Of a stretch of DNA of 64,000 nt, positions 1 to 7,591 are shown in pieces. Each line of letters opens with the position of its first letter. The stretch's first letter is position 1. A program made the translations under genes and the position numbers. This stretch comes from Streptomyces asiaticus (GTDB lineage Bacteria; Actinomycetota; Actinomycetes; Streptomycetales; Streptomycetaceae), in contig NZ_JAGSHX010000006.1 of NCBI RefSeq assembly GCF_018138715.1, positions 1,674,001-1,738,000 on the forward strand. Direction: 5' to 3'. The notes under the pieces are model-generated. The model did no database searches and was not told the DNA's origin. It saw only the letters and a program-made list of their open reading frames with translations.

Positions 1-679
1 GGGGCGGCGCGGTGAACCGCGCAGCAAACCGCCCTTCCCGGTCGAGAAGGGGCTGTTCGGCAAGCCGACCGCGGTCAACAACGTGGAGACCCTGGTCAAT
101 GTGTTGCCGATTCTGATCGAGGGCGCACAGGCGTATGCGCGTACCGGCACCGGCACCTCGACCGGCACCAAGCTGTTCTGCGTCTCCGGCACGGTCGCCA
201 GGCCCGGCGTCTACGAGCTGCCGTTCGGGGCGACGCTGCGGGAGCTGCTGGAGCTCGCGGGGCCGCCCGAGACCCTGCGCGCGGTCCTGCTCGGCGGCGC
301 CGCGGGCGGCTTCGTACGCCCCGACGAGCTGGACGTGCCGCTGACCTTCGAGGGCACGCGCGCGGCGGGCACCACGCTCGGCTCGGGGGTGGTGCTGGTG
401 CTGGACGAGGGCGTCGAGCTGCCCCGCATCCTGCTGCGTATCGCGGAGTTCTTCCGCGACGAGTCCTGCGGCCAGTGCGTCCCCTGCCGGGTGGGCACCG
501 TACGGCAGGAGGAGGCGCTGCACCGGCTCAAGGACCGTACGGGCGCCGCCGCGGCCGGGGACATCGCGCTGCTGCGCGAGGTCGGCCAGGCCATGCGGGA
601 CGCCTCGATCTGCGGTCTGGGCCAGACCGCCTGGAACGCCGTGGAGTCCGCCATCGACCGCCTGGGAGCCTTCAAGTGA
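1..679 (+). CDS. NuoF-like NADH-binding flavoprotein subunit of a formate dehydrogenase-type complex (5' end missing)
   Basis: The frame is open from base 2, so the gene starts before the window; 225 residues are visible. The first residues match the NuoF/FdhB family signature that ends in KPTAVNNVETL. The C-terminus carries the SLBB-like segment and the 4Fe-4S motif CGQCVPCR near codon 157, with the fourth cysteine in ICGLGQTA. In the family this subunit takes up or gives electrons to NAD through FMN and a 4Fe-4S cluster. The stop TGA overlaps the GTG start of the next gene (676-679), which implies translational coupling. The gene next door and fdhD point to formate metabolism rather than respiratory complex I. 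Assignment to the NuoF family is firm; the complex it belongs to is inferred. Confidence 0.9.
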   Translation, partial: GRRGEPRSKPPFPVEKGLFGKPTAVNNVETLVNVLPILIEGAQAYARTGTGTSTGTKLFCVSGTVARPGVYELPFGATLRELLELAGPPETLRAVLLGGAAGGFVRPDELDVPLTFEGTRAAGTTLGSGVVLVLDEGVELPRILLRIAEFFRDESCGQCVPCRVGTVRQEEALHRLKDRTGAAAAGDIALLREVGQAMRDASICGLGQTAWNAVESAIDRLGAFK

Positions 680-1548
680 CCGCGATACCGCTGCGACCCC
701 CGCGCCGACTGGTCGACCTCACCCTGGACGGCGAACCGGTCCGCGCCCCGGAGGGCAGCACCCTGCTGGACGCGTGCCGTGCCGCGGGCAAGGACATCCC
801 GACCCTGTGCCAGGGCGACACACTCACCCCGAAGAACGCCTGCCGGGTGTGTGTGGTGGAGGTGGAGGGCGCCCGCACCCTCGCCCCCGCGTGCTCCCGC
901 CGGGTGGAGCAGGGCATGGAGGTGCGCACGGACACCGAGCGGGCCCGGCACAGCCGTAAGGTCGTCCTGGAGCTGCTGGCCTCCTCAACCGATCTGGCCA
1001 CGACCCCGCGCGCCGCCGAGTGGATCGAGAAGTACGGGGCCGAGCCGGACCGCTTCGGCGCGGACGCGGCCCGGGTGGCCGAGGAGCCGAAGGTCGACAA
1101 CGACCTGTACGTCCGCGACTACGACAAATGCATCCTCTGCTACAAGTGCGTGGACGCCTGCGGTGAGCAGTGGCAGAACACCTTCGCGATCGCGGTCGCG
1201 GGCCGCGGCTTCGACGCCCGGATCTCCACCGAGCACGACGCGCCCCTCACCGACTCCGCGTGTGTCTACTGCGGCAACTGCATCGAGGTGTGCCCGACCG
1301 GCGCGCTGAGCTTCAAGACGGAGTTCGACATGCGGGCGGCCGGGACGTGGGACGAGGCGGCCCAAACGGAGACGACCACGGTGTGCGCCTACTGTGGTGT
1401 GGGCTGCAATCTCACCCTCCATGTGCAGGACAATGAGATCGTGAAGGTCACCTCGCCGCACGACAACCCCGTCACGCACGGGAACCTGTGCATCAAGGGC
1501 CGATTCGGGTACCAGCACGTACAGAACCACGCACAGAACCGGGACTGA
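676..1548 (+). CDS. Formate dehydrogenase alpha-like iron-sulfur protein lacking the molybdopterin catalytic domain
   Basis: Starts at GTG 676, overlapping the preceding stop; 290 residues. In order it shows an N-terminal 2Fe-2S ferredoxin/NuoG-like domain (cysteines in CQGDTLTPKNACRVC and PACSRR), two 4Fe-4S motifs (CILCYKCVDAC and CVYCGNCIEVC), and the 4Fe-4S module that opens Mo-bisPGD oxidoreductases (CAYCGVGC ending in NLCIKGR). The protein stops about 12 residues later, where FdhA-type enzymes continue for some 600 residues of catalytic domain. fdhD begins 5 bases after the stop, so there is no room for that domain here. It may act as an electron-transfer subunit with a catalytic subunit encoded elsewhere, or be a truncated gene. 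The modular architecture is seen directly; the role is inferred. Confidence 0.85.
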   Translation: MTAIPLRPPRRLVDLTLDGEPVRAPEGSTLLDACRAAGKDIPTLCQGDTLTPKNACRVCVVEVEGARTLAPACSRRVEQGMEVRTDTERARHSRKVVLELLASSTDLATTPRAAEWIEKYGAEPDRFGADAARVAEEPKVDNDLYVRDYDKCILCYKCVDACGEQWQNTFAIAVAGRGFDARISTEHDAPLTDSACVYCGNCIEVCPTGALSFKTEFDMRAAGTWDEAAQTETTTVCAYCGVGCNLTLHVQDNEIVKVTSPHDNPVTHGNLCIKGRFGYQHVQNHAQNRD

Positions 1549-1553
1549 TCGAC

Positions 1554-2420
1554 ATGGGACGGGTCACCGAGCGACGCCGCGTCATCCGCATCCGGGACGG
1601 GGCGGTCAGCACCCGGCCGGACACCCTCGTGGCGGAGGAGCCGCTTGAGATCCGGCTGAACGGCAAACCGCTGGCCATCACCATGCGCACGCCGGGCGAC
1701 GACTTCGCCCTCGCCGCCGGGTTCCTGGTGAGCGAGGGCGTCCTCGGGCGCGCGGACGAGCTGGCGAACATCGTCTACTGCGCGGGCGCCACCCAGGACG
1801 GATCCAACACCTACAACGTGGTGGATGTGACGCTGGCGCCGGGCGTGCCGGTCCCGGACATCACGCTCGAGCGCAATGTCTACACGACGTCGTCCTGCGG
1901 CCTGTGCGGCAAGGCCAGCCTGGACGCGGTGCGGACGACCGCGCGCTGGCCGCTGGCGGACGGCCTCGAGGACGCCGGGGGCTCCGCCGTCCGGATCGAG
2001 CCTGAGACGCTCACGGTGCTCCCTGACCGGCTCCGCGCGGCGCAGCGCGTCTTCGACCGGACCGGCGGTCTGCACGCGGCGGCGCTGTTCAGCCCGGACG
2101 GTGAGCTGCTGGACCTGCGGGAGGACGTGGGGCGGCACAACGCGGTGGACAAGCTGGTGGGGCGGGCGCTCCAGCAGGGCCTGCTGCCGCTGTCGGGGTC
2201 GGTGCTGATGGTCTCGGGGCGCGCCTCCTTCGAGCTGGCGCAGAAAGCCGTGATGGCGGGGATCCCGGTGCTGGCGGCGGTGTCGGCGCCCTCCTCGCTG
2301 GCGGTGGATCTGGCGGCGGAGACGGGGCTGACCCTGGTCGGCTTCCTCCGCGGCACCTCGATGAACGTGTACGCGGGCGAGCAGCGGCTCGCCCTGCGGA
2401 CAGCGGTTGGCGGGGCCTGA
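1554..2420 (+). CDS. fdhD: FdhD, sulfurtransferase for formate dehydrogenase maturation
   Basis: 288 residues from ATG 1554, 5 bases after the upstream stop. It has the FdhD signature SSCGLCGK with the two cysteines (CxxC) that accept sulfur from a cysteine desulfurase and pass it to the Mo-bisPGD cofactor, and the conserved stretches TPGDDFALAAGFL, LREDVGRHNAVDK and VSGRASFEL. Length is normal for the family. It follows two formate dehydrogenase-like subunits in one transcription unit, which supports a formate dehydrogenase function for the operon even though no catalytic subunit lies in the window. A strong hairpin follows the gene. Confidence 0.95.
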   Translation: MGRVTERRRVIRIRDGAVSTRPDTLVAEEPLEIRLNGKPLAITMRTPGDDFALAAGFLVSEGVLGRADELANIVYCAGATQDGSNTYNVVDVTLAPGVPVPDITLERNVYTTSSCGLCGKASLDAVRTTARWPLADGLEDAGGSAVRIEPETLTVLPDRLRAAQRVFDRTGGLHAAALFSPDGELLDLREDVGRHNAVDKLVGRALQQGLLPLSGSVLMVSGRASFELAQKAVMAGIPVLAAVSAPSSLAVDLAAETGLTLVGFLRGTSMNVYAGEQRLALRTAVGGA

Positions 2421-2449
2421 GAAGCGGTCCGCCCGCTGCACGGGTTGGC

Positions 2450-2489
2450 GGGCCGGCCGACGGGGAGCGCCCCCTGCGTCGGCCGGCCC
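2450..2489 (+). terminator. Hairpin terminator after fdhD
   Basis: Perfect 12-bp stem: GGGCCGGCCGAC at 2450-2461 and its complement at 2478-2489, with a 16-base loop and no U-tract, as is usual in Streptomyces. It separates fdhD from the tetR promoter region. Confidence 0.7.
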
Positions 2490-2585
2490 CTACCGGGCCC
2501 GGTGGCCCCGCCGCCCCACAGTCCCGTAGCTACGTTCCGCGTTCGGGCCTACGTTCCGCGTCCGGGGCTTCACTCGAAAGTGTTC

Positions 2586-2616
2586 TTGACCGCTCGTTCT
2601 GATTAGGTGCTACGGT
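2586..2616 (+). promoter_or_regulatory. tetR promoter with TetR operator
   Basis: TTGACC at 2586-2591 and TACGGT at 2611-2616 (19-base spacer) sit just 6 bases before ATG 2623, suggesting a leaderless transcript. The -35 is embedded in TTGACCGCTCGTTC (2586-2599). The same 14-mer with two mismatches recurs in reverse orientation before the MFS gene at 3261-3274, so this is probably an autoregulatory operator. Confidence 0.6.
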
Positions 2617-2622
2617 TGGGCC

Positions 2623-3207
2623 ATGGCCAGAACGAAGGAATTCGATCCAGAGGCCGCCCTCCAGTCGGCTCTCGAGCTGTTCTGGCAGCGCGGCTATGAA
2701 GCGACCTCGATGGCGGACCTCGTCGACTACCTCGGCATCGGCCGCGCCAGTATCTACGCGACCTTCGGCAGCAAGCACGAGCTGTACCTGAAGGCCATGG
2801 ACCGCTACGCGGAGACGCGCGACCCGTCCCTGCTGGCCGAGCTGTCCCAGCCCGGTCCCGCGCTGCCCGCGGTGCGGGCGGTGGTGCGCCGTTTCGCCGA
2901 GGAGGCCGCCTCCCCGGAGCTGCGGCGGGCCGGCTGCCTGGTGACCAACACGGCGGCCGAGCTGGCGCCGCACGACCCGGCGGCGGCCCGCCGGGTGGAG
3001 CTCAGCTGGGACCGCGTGGAGACCCCGCTGTGTTCCGCGCTGATACGGGCCCAGGCCCAGGGGGAGCTCCCCGAGGACCGCGACCCCCGCGCGCTGGCGC
3101 GGATGCTGTTCGTGCTGTTGCAGGGGCTGCGGGTGGTCGGCAAGGCGTCGGACGACCCGGCCCGGGTGCGGGACGCGGCGGAGCAGGCGCTGGCACTGCT
3201 GGACTGA
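2623..3207 (+). CDS. TetR/AcrR-family transcriptional regulator
   Basis: 194 residues. The N-terminal helix-turn-helix is clear: ALELFWQRGYEATSM, then LGIGRASIYATFGSK with the typical recognition helix, and YLKAM after it. The C-terminal ligand-binding domain resembles the TetR_C group found in YcdC/AcuR-like regulators (LRRAGCLVTNTAAELAPHD). It lies 81 bases before an MFS exporter and an SDR on the same strand. A matching operator sequence in front of both tetR and the exporter suggests it represses itself and the exporter-SDR unit until a ligand, possibly the exported compound, binds. The ligand cannot be read from sequence. Confidence 0.93.
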   Translation: MARTKEFDPEAALQSALELFWQRGYEATSMADLVDYLGIGRASIYATFGSKHELYLKAMDRYAETRDPSLLAELSQPGPALPAVRAVVRRFAEEAASPELRRAGCLVTNTAAELAPHDPAAARRVELSWDRVETPLCSALIRAQAQGELPEDRDPRALARMLFVLLQGLRVVGKASDDPARVRDAAEQALALLD

Positions 3208-3260
3208 ATTTCTCACGATCACGGGAGTCACACAGAGTCCATTCGCATGCCCTTATATTA

Positions 3261-3274
3261 AAACGATCGGTCAA
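3261..3274 (+). promoter_or_regulatory. TetR operator before the MFS-SDR unit
   Basis: AAACGATCGGTCAA, whose reverse complement TTGACCGATCGTTT matches 12 of 14 bases of the site at 2586-2599. It ends 14 bases before the MFS start codon, and a GGGGGAG ribosome-binding site follows at 3280-3286. Confidence 0.6.
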
Positions 3275-3288
3275 ATATTGGGGGAGAG

Positions 3289-4728
3289 ATGACCGTCACC
3301 GACACCCCGTGCGACCCCGACACCGATACCAACGCGGACACGGGCCCCAACCCCACCACCCTCACGACCCACCATCGCCGGGCCTTCGCCCTGCTCGGCT
3401 CCGTCCAGATCACCCTGATCTTCACGCTCGCGGCGATCGCCGTGCCGCTGCCCGAGATCGGCCGGGTCTTCGGCCTGGAGCGGGCCGATCTGATCCTGCT
3501 CAGCGCCGCCTACGGGCTGACCTTCGCCGGGCTGCTGCTCTTCGGCGGGCGCCTCTCCGACCGCTACGGCGGGCGGCGGGCCCTCACCGCCGGGCTCATC
3601 CTGTTCGCCGCCGCCTCGGCCGCCGCCCCGTTCGCCCCCGGTATCGGGACCCTGCTCGCGGCCCGGTTCGCCCAGGGCGCGGGTGCGGCCCTGACAGCGC
3701 CCGCCGCCATGACCGTGCTGCGCGCCGTCTTCCCCGCTCCCACCGTCTACGGCAAGGCGATGGCGACCTGGGGCGGGCTCTCCGTGCTCGGCGCGACCGC
3801 GGGCAATCTGCTCTCCGGTGTGATAGCCGAGCTGCTGTCCTGGCGGTGGAGCTTCGCCGTACCGCTGGCGGTGGCCGTGGCCGCCCTCGTCCTCGCGCCC
3901 CGGCTGCTGCCGGACACCCCGCCGAGCCGGGGCCGGGCGCTCGATCTGCCGGGCGCGCTGCTGGCCACGGCCGGGATCACGCTCGCAAGTTATGGGCTCG
4001 TGGTCACCGACGCCCTGCCCTGGTTCTCGGCCGGGGTGCTGGTGCCCCTGCTCATCGGAGCCGCGCTGCTCATCGCGTTCTGGTACGCGGAGCGCCGGGC
4101 GGGCGACCCGCTGCTGCCGCCCCGCTTCCTGCTGGACCGGCGGCGGGCGCTCGCCCTCGCGGCCATCGCCTTCAGCGCCTGTGCGACCGCGATGACCTTT
4201 GTGACCCTCTCGCTCCATCTCCAACAGGACCGTGACTGGTCGCCGCTGCGAACGTCGGCCGCCTTTGTGCCGTTCGCCATCGCCCTGCTCACCTCGGGCC
4301 GGGCGGCCGGGCCACTGATAGCCCGCTTCGGCCCCCGCGTCGTCACCGCCGCCGGGCTGGCCACGGCCGGGGCCGGGCTGGCGCTGCTCGCCCTCACCGG
4401 GCTCGACCCGCACGCCGCGTATGCCTCGGCGCTGCTGCCGGGGCTGGTGCTGCTGCCGGCCGGTGCCGCCGCCTCCTTCGCCGGGGCCGCCGTGCTCACC
4501 ACCCATGGGGTGCCGCATGAGCGGACCGGACTCGCCGGCGGGGTGCTGAACACCGCGATGGAGCTCGGCCCGACCGTGGTCTTCGCCATCGTGCTCACCT
4601 TCGGCAGCGATGCCGTCTCCCTCGCCGCGACGGGGGCCGCGCTCGCTCTCGTCGCCGCCCTGAACCTCCGCGTCCAGCGGAGCCGTCCGTCCCGTCCCTC
4701 CTCTCTTCCTCAAGGAGCCACGCAGTGA
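3289..4728 (+). CDS. MFS transporter, drug exporter type
   Basis: 479 residues starting at ATG 3289 with a GGGGGAG ribosome-binding site 2-8 bases upstream. A polar N-terminus rich in Asp and Thr precedes many hydrophobic helices. The loop between helices 2 and 3 has the MFS motif GRLSDRYGGRRAL, and helix 4 has RFAQGAGAALTAPAAM, typical of the DHA2 (EmrB/QacA-like) exporters. It sits in the cytoplasmic membrane and most likely uses the proton gradient. Its stop overlaps the GTG start of the SDR by 4 bases, so both are translated together and probably act on the same compound. Substrate unknown. Confidence 0.92.
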   Translation: MTVTDTPCDPDTDTNADTGPNPTTLTTHHRRAFALLGSVQITLIFTLAAIAVPLPEIGRVFGLERADLILLSAAYGLTFAGLLLFGGRLSDRYGGRRALTAGLILFAAASAAAPFAPGIGTLLAARFAQGAGAALTAPAAMTVLRAVFPAPTVYGKAMATWGGLSVLGATAGNLLSGVIAELLSWRWSFAVPLAVAVAALVLAPRLLPDTPPSRGRALDLPGALLATAGITLASYGLVVTDALPWFSAGVLVPLLIGAALLIAFWYAERRAGDPLLPPRFLLDRRRALALAAIAFSACATAMTFVTLSLHLQQDRDWSPLRTSAAFVPFAIALLTSGRAAGPLIARFGPRVVTAAGLATAGAGLALLALTGLDPHAAYASALLPGLVLLPAGAAASFAGAAVLTTHGVPHERTGLAGGVLNTAMELGPTVVFAIVLTFGSDAVSLAATGAALALVAALNLRVQRSRPSRPSSLPQGATQ

Positions 4729-5483
4729 ACCGCTTCACCGGAAAGACCGCCCTCGTCACCGGAGCGGGCACCGGTCTCGGCCGTGCCATCGCGCTCGCCT
4801 TCGCCGCCGAAGGCGCCTCCGTGGTGGCCGCGGGCCGCACCGAATCCACGCTGGCCGAGACGGTCCGCCTCATCGAGGCCGCCGATGGCCGGGCCGCCGC
4901 CGTGACCGCCGATGTCACCGACTCCGGGCAGCTGCGGGAACTGGTGCACGCCGCCGTCGCCCGCTTCGGCGGACTGGACATCGCCGTCAACAACGCCGGG
5001 ATACTGCGCGGCAAGGGGCCCGTCGGCGAGATCAGCGAGGAGGACTGGGAGGCGGTGCTGCGCACCAATGTCACCGGTGTCTGGCTGGCCATGAAGCACC
5101 AGATCGCGCATATGAAGGAGCACGGCGGCGGGGCGATCGTCAATGTCTCCTCCAACCTGGGCGCCCATCTGCGGGTATCGGGCCTCGGCGCCTACAGCAC
5201 CTCCAAGGCGGCGGTCGCCACGCTGACCCGGATCGCCGCGCTCGACCACATCCACCAGGGCGTCCGGATCAACGCGGTCAGCCCCGGCGCCTCCGACGGC
5301 CCCATGTCGCTGTTGCCGGGTGAGACGGAGGCCGACCGCGCCGAGCGGGCGAAGAGCGAGACTCCGCTGGGCCGGGTGGCGGAGGCGGACGAGATCGCGG
5401 CTGCCGTGCTCTACCTCGCCTCACCGGCGGCGGGCGCCGTGGTCGGCACGGATCTCGTGGTGGACAGCGGCTCGTCGGCCTGA
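4725..5483 (+). CDS. Short-chain dehydrogenase/reductase (SDR)
   Basis: 252 residues, GTG start inside the stop of the MFS gene. Classical SDR features are all visible: the NAD(P)-binding motif TGAGTGLGRA at about residue 11, NNAG at about 89, and the catalytic YSTSK with Tyr157 and Lys161. The C-terminus has the usual FabG-like AAAVLYLASPAAGAVVGTDL. It catalyses a NAD(P)-dependent oxidation or reduction of an alcohol or ketone; the substrate cannot be told. Coupling to the exporter and the upstream TetR suggests modification of a compound that is then pumped out. Confidence 0.93.
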   Translation: MNRFTGKTALVTGAGTGLGRAIALAFAAEGASVVAAGRTESTLAETVRLIEAADGRAAAVTADVTDSGQLRELVHAAVARFGGLDIAVNNAGILRGKGPVGEISEEDWEAVLRTNVTGVWLAMKHQIAHMKEHGGGAIVNVSSNLGAHLRVSGLGAYSTSKAAVATLTRIAALDHIHQGVRINAVSPGASDGPMSLLPGETEADRAERAKSETPLGRVAEADEIAAAVLYLASPAAGAVVGTDLVVDSGSSA

Positions 5484-5633
5484 CCGGCCCCGAGCGCCCG
5501 GCCGGAGCCCAGCCGGAGCTCGACCGAAGTCGGCCGAAGCCCGGCTGGAACCCGGCCATGGGGCTGTCCCTACCCGAACCCCGGGGGCTTGCCGCATGGC
5601 CGGGGCACCACCGCTCCCGGAAGCTGGTGAGAC

Positions 5634-6926
5634 ATGAACGCACCCACGAAGCGCCCTCGTTTACGCCTCGTCACAGCCGCCGCCGTCACCGCCGCCCTCC
5701 TCGGCGGTGCGGCCGCGGTCCCGGCCGCCGCCACAGCACCGGAATCCGGCTCCGCCTCGTCCACCGACTCCACCGGCTCCGCCGACTCCTCCGCCCCCAC
5801 GGGCCGGCGGCTCACCGAGGCCGAGTTGCGGCGTGCGGTGGCCCGGACTCTGGAGGACGCCGGATTCATCGGCATCACCGTGGAGGTGCGCGACGGCCAC
5901 CGCCGGATCCACGCCCGCGCGGGCGAGGCGGAGCGCAACACCGGCCGCCCCATGCCGTACGGGGCGCACTACCGGGCCGCGAGCGTCACCAAGTCCTTCG
6001 TGGCCACGGTCGTGCTCCAACTGGTCGCCGAGGGGCGGCTCTCGCTGAGCGACCCGGTGGACAAGTGGCTGCCGGGCGTGGTGAGCGGCAATGGCAACGA
6101 CGGCCGCCGGATCACCGTCAGGAATCTGCTCCAGCACACCAGCGGCATCCACAACTACGCCTACAGCGACGACACCGGCGACTCGGCGGCGGACTTCGAG
6201 CGGACCCGGTTCGGCCATGTCTCCCCCGAGCGGGTGGTCGCCGGGGCGATGAAGCACCGGCCCGACTTCCCGCCCGCTTCGGCCGATGACCCGAAGCCCG
6301 ACTGGAACTACTCCAACCCCGGCTATGTCCTGGCCGGAATGATCATCCAGAAGGTCACCGGACGGGCCTGGCCGGAGGAGGTCCGCGACCGCGTCATCCG
6401 CCCGCTGGGCCTGACCGGCACCTCCGAGCCCGGGGACGATCCGCGGATCAAGGCCCCGTACGCCCATACGTATCAGCGCTTCCCCGGCTCCGACAGCTGG
6501 ACGGACACCACGCTGCGGAACGTCTCCTGGGGCGGTGCGGCCGGTTCCATCATCACCACCGATCGCGATCTGGACCGGTTCTACACCGCCCTGTTGAGCG
6601 GCCGTCTGCTGCCCCCGGCGCAGCTGGCCGAGATGCGCCGGACGGTCCCCGTGGGGCCGGACTTCGAGGTGGCCTTCCCCCACGCCCAGTACGGGCTCGG
6701 GATGATCCGCCAGCCGCTCAGCTGCGGCGGCTACCGCTGGGGCCACGGCGGCGACCTCGAAGGGGCCACGGTGCGTACCGGCTTCACCGAGGGCGGGCGG
6801 CGCTCGGTGACCATCAGTTCCAGCGGGAAGACCGCCGATGACGAGCAGCTGCTCCGGGCCGAGAAGGTCATGCAGGGCCTTATCGACCGGGTTCTGTGCG
6901 AGGGGATCGGAGGCCGTAAACTCTGA
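5634..6926 (+). CDS. Secreted serine hydrolase, beta-lactamase/D-Ala-D-Ala carboxypeptidase (S12) family
   Basis: 430 residues. A basic N-terminus and hydrophobic helix ending in AAVPAAATA form a signal peptide. The S12/class C signature residues are seen: Ser117-Val-Thr-Lys120 (SxxK), Tyr226-Ser-Asn228 (YxN), and HGG in WGHGGDLEG. Such enzymes cleave D-Ala-D-Ala ends of peptidoglycan, beta-lactams or esters outside the membrane; which one cannot be told. Codon 10 (5661-5663) is TTA, the codon read by the developmentally controlled bldA tRNA, inside the signal peptide. The MerR gene follows after 46 bases and may be co-transcribed. Confidence 0.9.
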   Translation: MNAPTKRPRLRLVTAAAVTAALLGGAAAVPAAATAPESGSASSTDSTGSADSSAPTGRRLTEAELRRAVARTLEDAGFIGITVEVRDGHRRIHARAGEAERNTGRPMPYGAHYRAASVTKSFVATVVLQLVAEGRLSLSDPVDKWLPGVVSGNGNDGRRITVRNLLQHTSGIHNYAYSDDTGDSAADFERTRFGHVSPERVVAGAMKHRPDFPPASADDPKPDWNYSNPGYVLAGMIIQKVTGRAWPEEVRDRVIRPLGLTGTSEPGDDPRIKAPYAHTYQRFPGSDSWTDTTLRNVSWGGAAGSIITTDRDLDRFYTALLSGRLLPPAQLAEMRRTVPVGPDFEVAFPHAQYGLGMIRQPLSCGGYRWGHGGDLEGATVRTGFTEGGRRSVTISSSGKTADDEQLLRAEKVMQGLIDRVLCEGIGGRKL

Positions 6927-6972
6927 CACGCATTGGAGGGTTCGGAGGCGAACGGCCGCGAGGAGGAGGCCC

Positions 6973-7335
6973 ATGCGGATCGGCGAGCTGTCCCGCCGCA
7001 CCGGGGTGAACGAACGGCTGCTGCGCTACTACGAACAGCAGGGCCTCCTCCGGCCCGAGCGGCTGCCCAGCGGCTATCGCGCGTACCGCGCGTCCGATGT
7101 GGCGGTGGTGCGGCGCATCCGCGCGCTGCTGGCGGCCGGGCTGTCGACGGCGACCATCTCCCAGGTCCTGCCGTGTCTCCACGACGACGGTGAGCACCTC
7201 GTGCCCACCTGCCCGGATCTGCTGGGCGAACTGCGCGCCGAGCGGGACCGGATGACCTCGGCCATCGAGGAGCTCGAGCTGTCCCGGTCGCTGCTGGACC
7301 GGGTCATCACGGCGGGTCAGACGGCCATGGGCTGA
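6973..7335 (+). CDS. MerR-family transcriptional regulator
   Basis: 120 residues from ATG 6973, preceded by AGGAGGAGG at 6961-6969. The N-terminus MRIGELSRRTGVNERLLRYYEQQGL is a textbook MerR winged helix, and the sequence continues with PSGYRAYRASDVAVV. A C-terminal coiled-coil dimerisation helix carries a cysteine in CLHDDG and another in VPTCPDL. MerR regulators usually activate promoters with an overlong spacer in response to metals, oxidants or drugs. No paired metal-binding cysteines of the MerR/CueR type are evident. Its target may be the upstream hydrolase or a gene elsewhere. Confidence 0.93.
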   Translation: MRIGELSRRTGVNERLLRYYEQQGLLRPERLPSGYRAYRASDVAVVRRIRALLAAGLSTATISQVLPCLHDDGEHLVPTCPDLLGELRAERDRMTSAIEELELSRSLLDRVITAGQTAMG

Positions 7336-7337
7336 CC

Positions 7338-7389
7338 GAGGCGGGGCGCCATCCGGGGGCGGGCACCGTCCCCCTCGCGCCCCGCCCTC
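7338..7389 (+). terminator. Hairpin terminator after the merR gene
   Basis: GAGGCGGGGCGC (7338-7349) pairs with GCGCCCCGCCCTC (7377-7389) with one bulged base; a smaller GC-rich hairpin lies in the loop. Confidence 0.55.
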
Positions 7390-7481
7390 ACCTCAACTGG
7401 CGCAGCGTCACGAGGATATGACGCACGGTCCTTGTCCCGGGCGACCACAGGACGAGACACTTTCAGCCGCAGTCATGTGTG

Positions 7482-7534
7482 AGACATGGGATGTCTTGAT
7501 GTCCTGACGGCATGATGCCTCATGGCGTGATGCC
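7482..7534 (+). promoter_or_regulatory. Palindromes in the sialidase upstream region
   Basis: The 255 bases before the sialidase contain AGACAT-GGG-ATGTCT (7482-7496) and two 11-mers 15 bases apart, GGCATGATGCC (7509-7519, perfect palindrome) and GGCGTGATGCC (7524-7534). They sit 60-110 bases before the start codon, where operators of a sugar-responsive regulator would be expected. The regulator is not identified. Confidence 0.4.
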
Positions 7535-7591
7535 TGACGGCCTCGACGTCCAGATGCCGATGCCTCAACAAGGCAGTCTGAAGGGCAGGCC

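Noticed and set aside
1549..2420. A frameshifted continuation of the formate dehydrogenase catalytic domain after 1548
   Set aside because: All frames after the stop were considered; the plus-strand sequence is fully used by fdhD.
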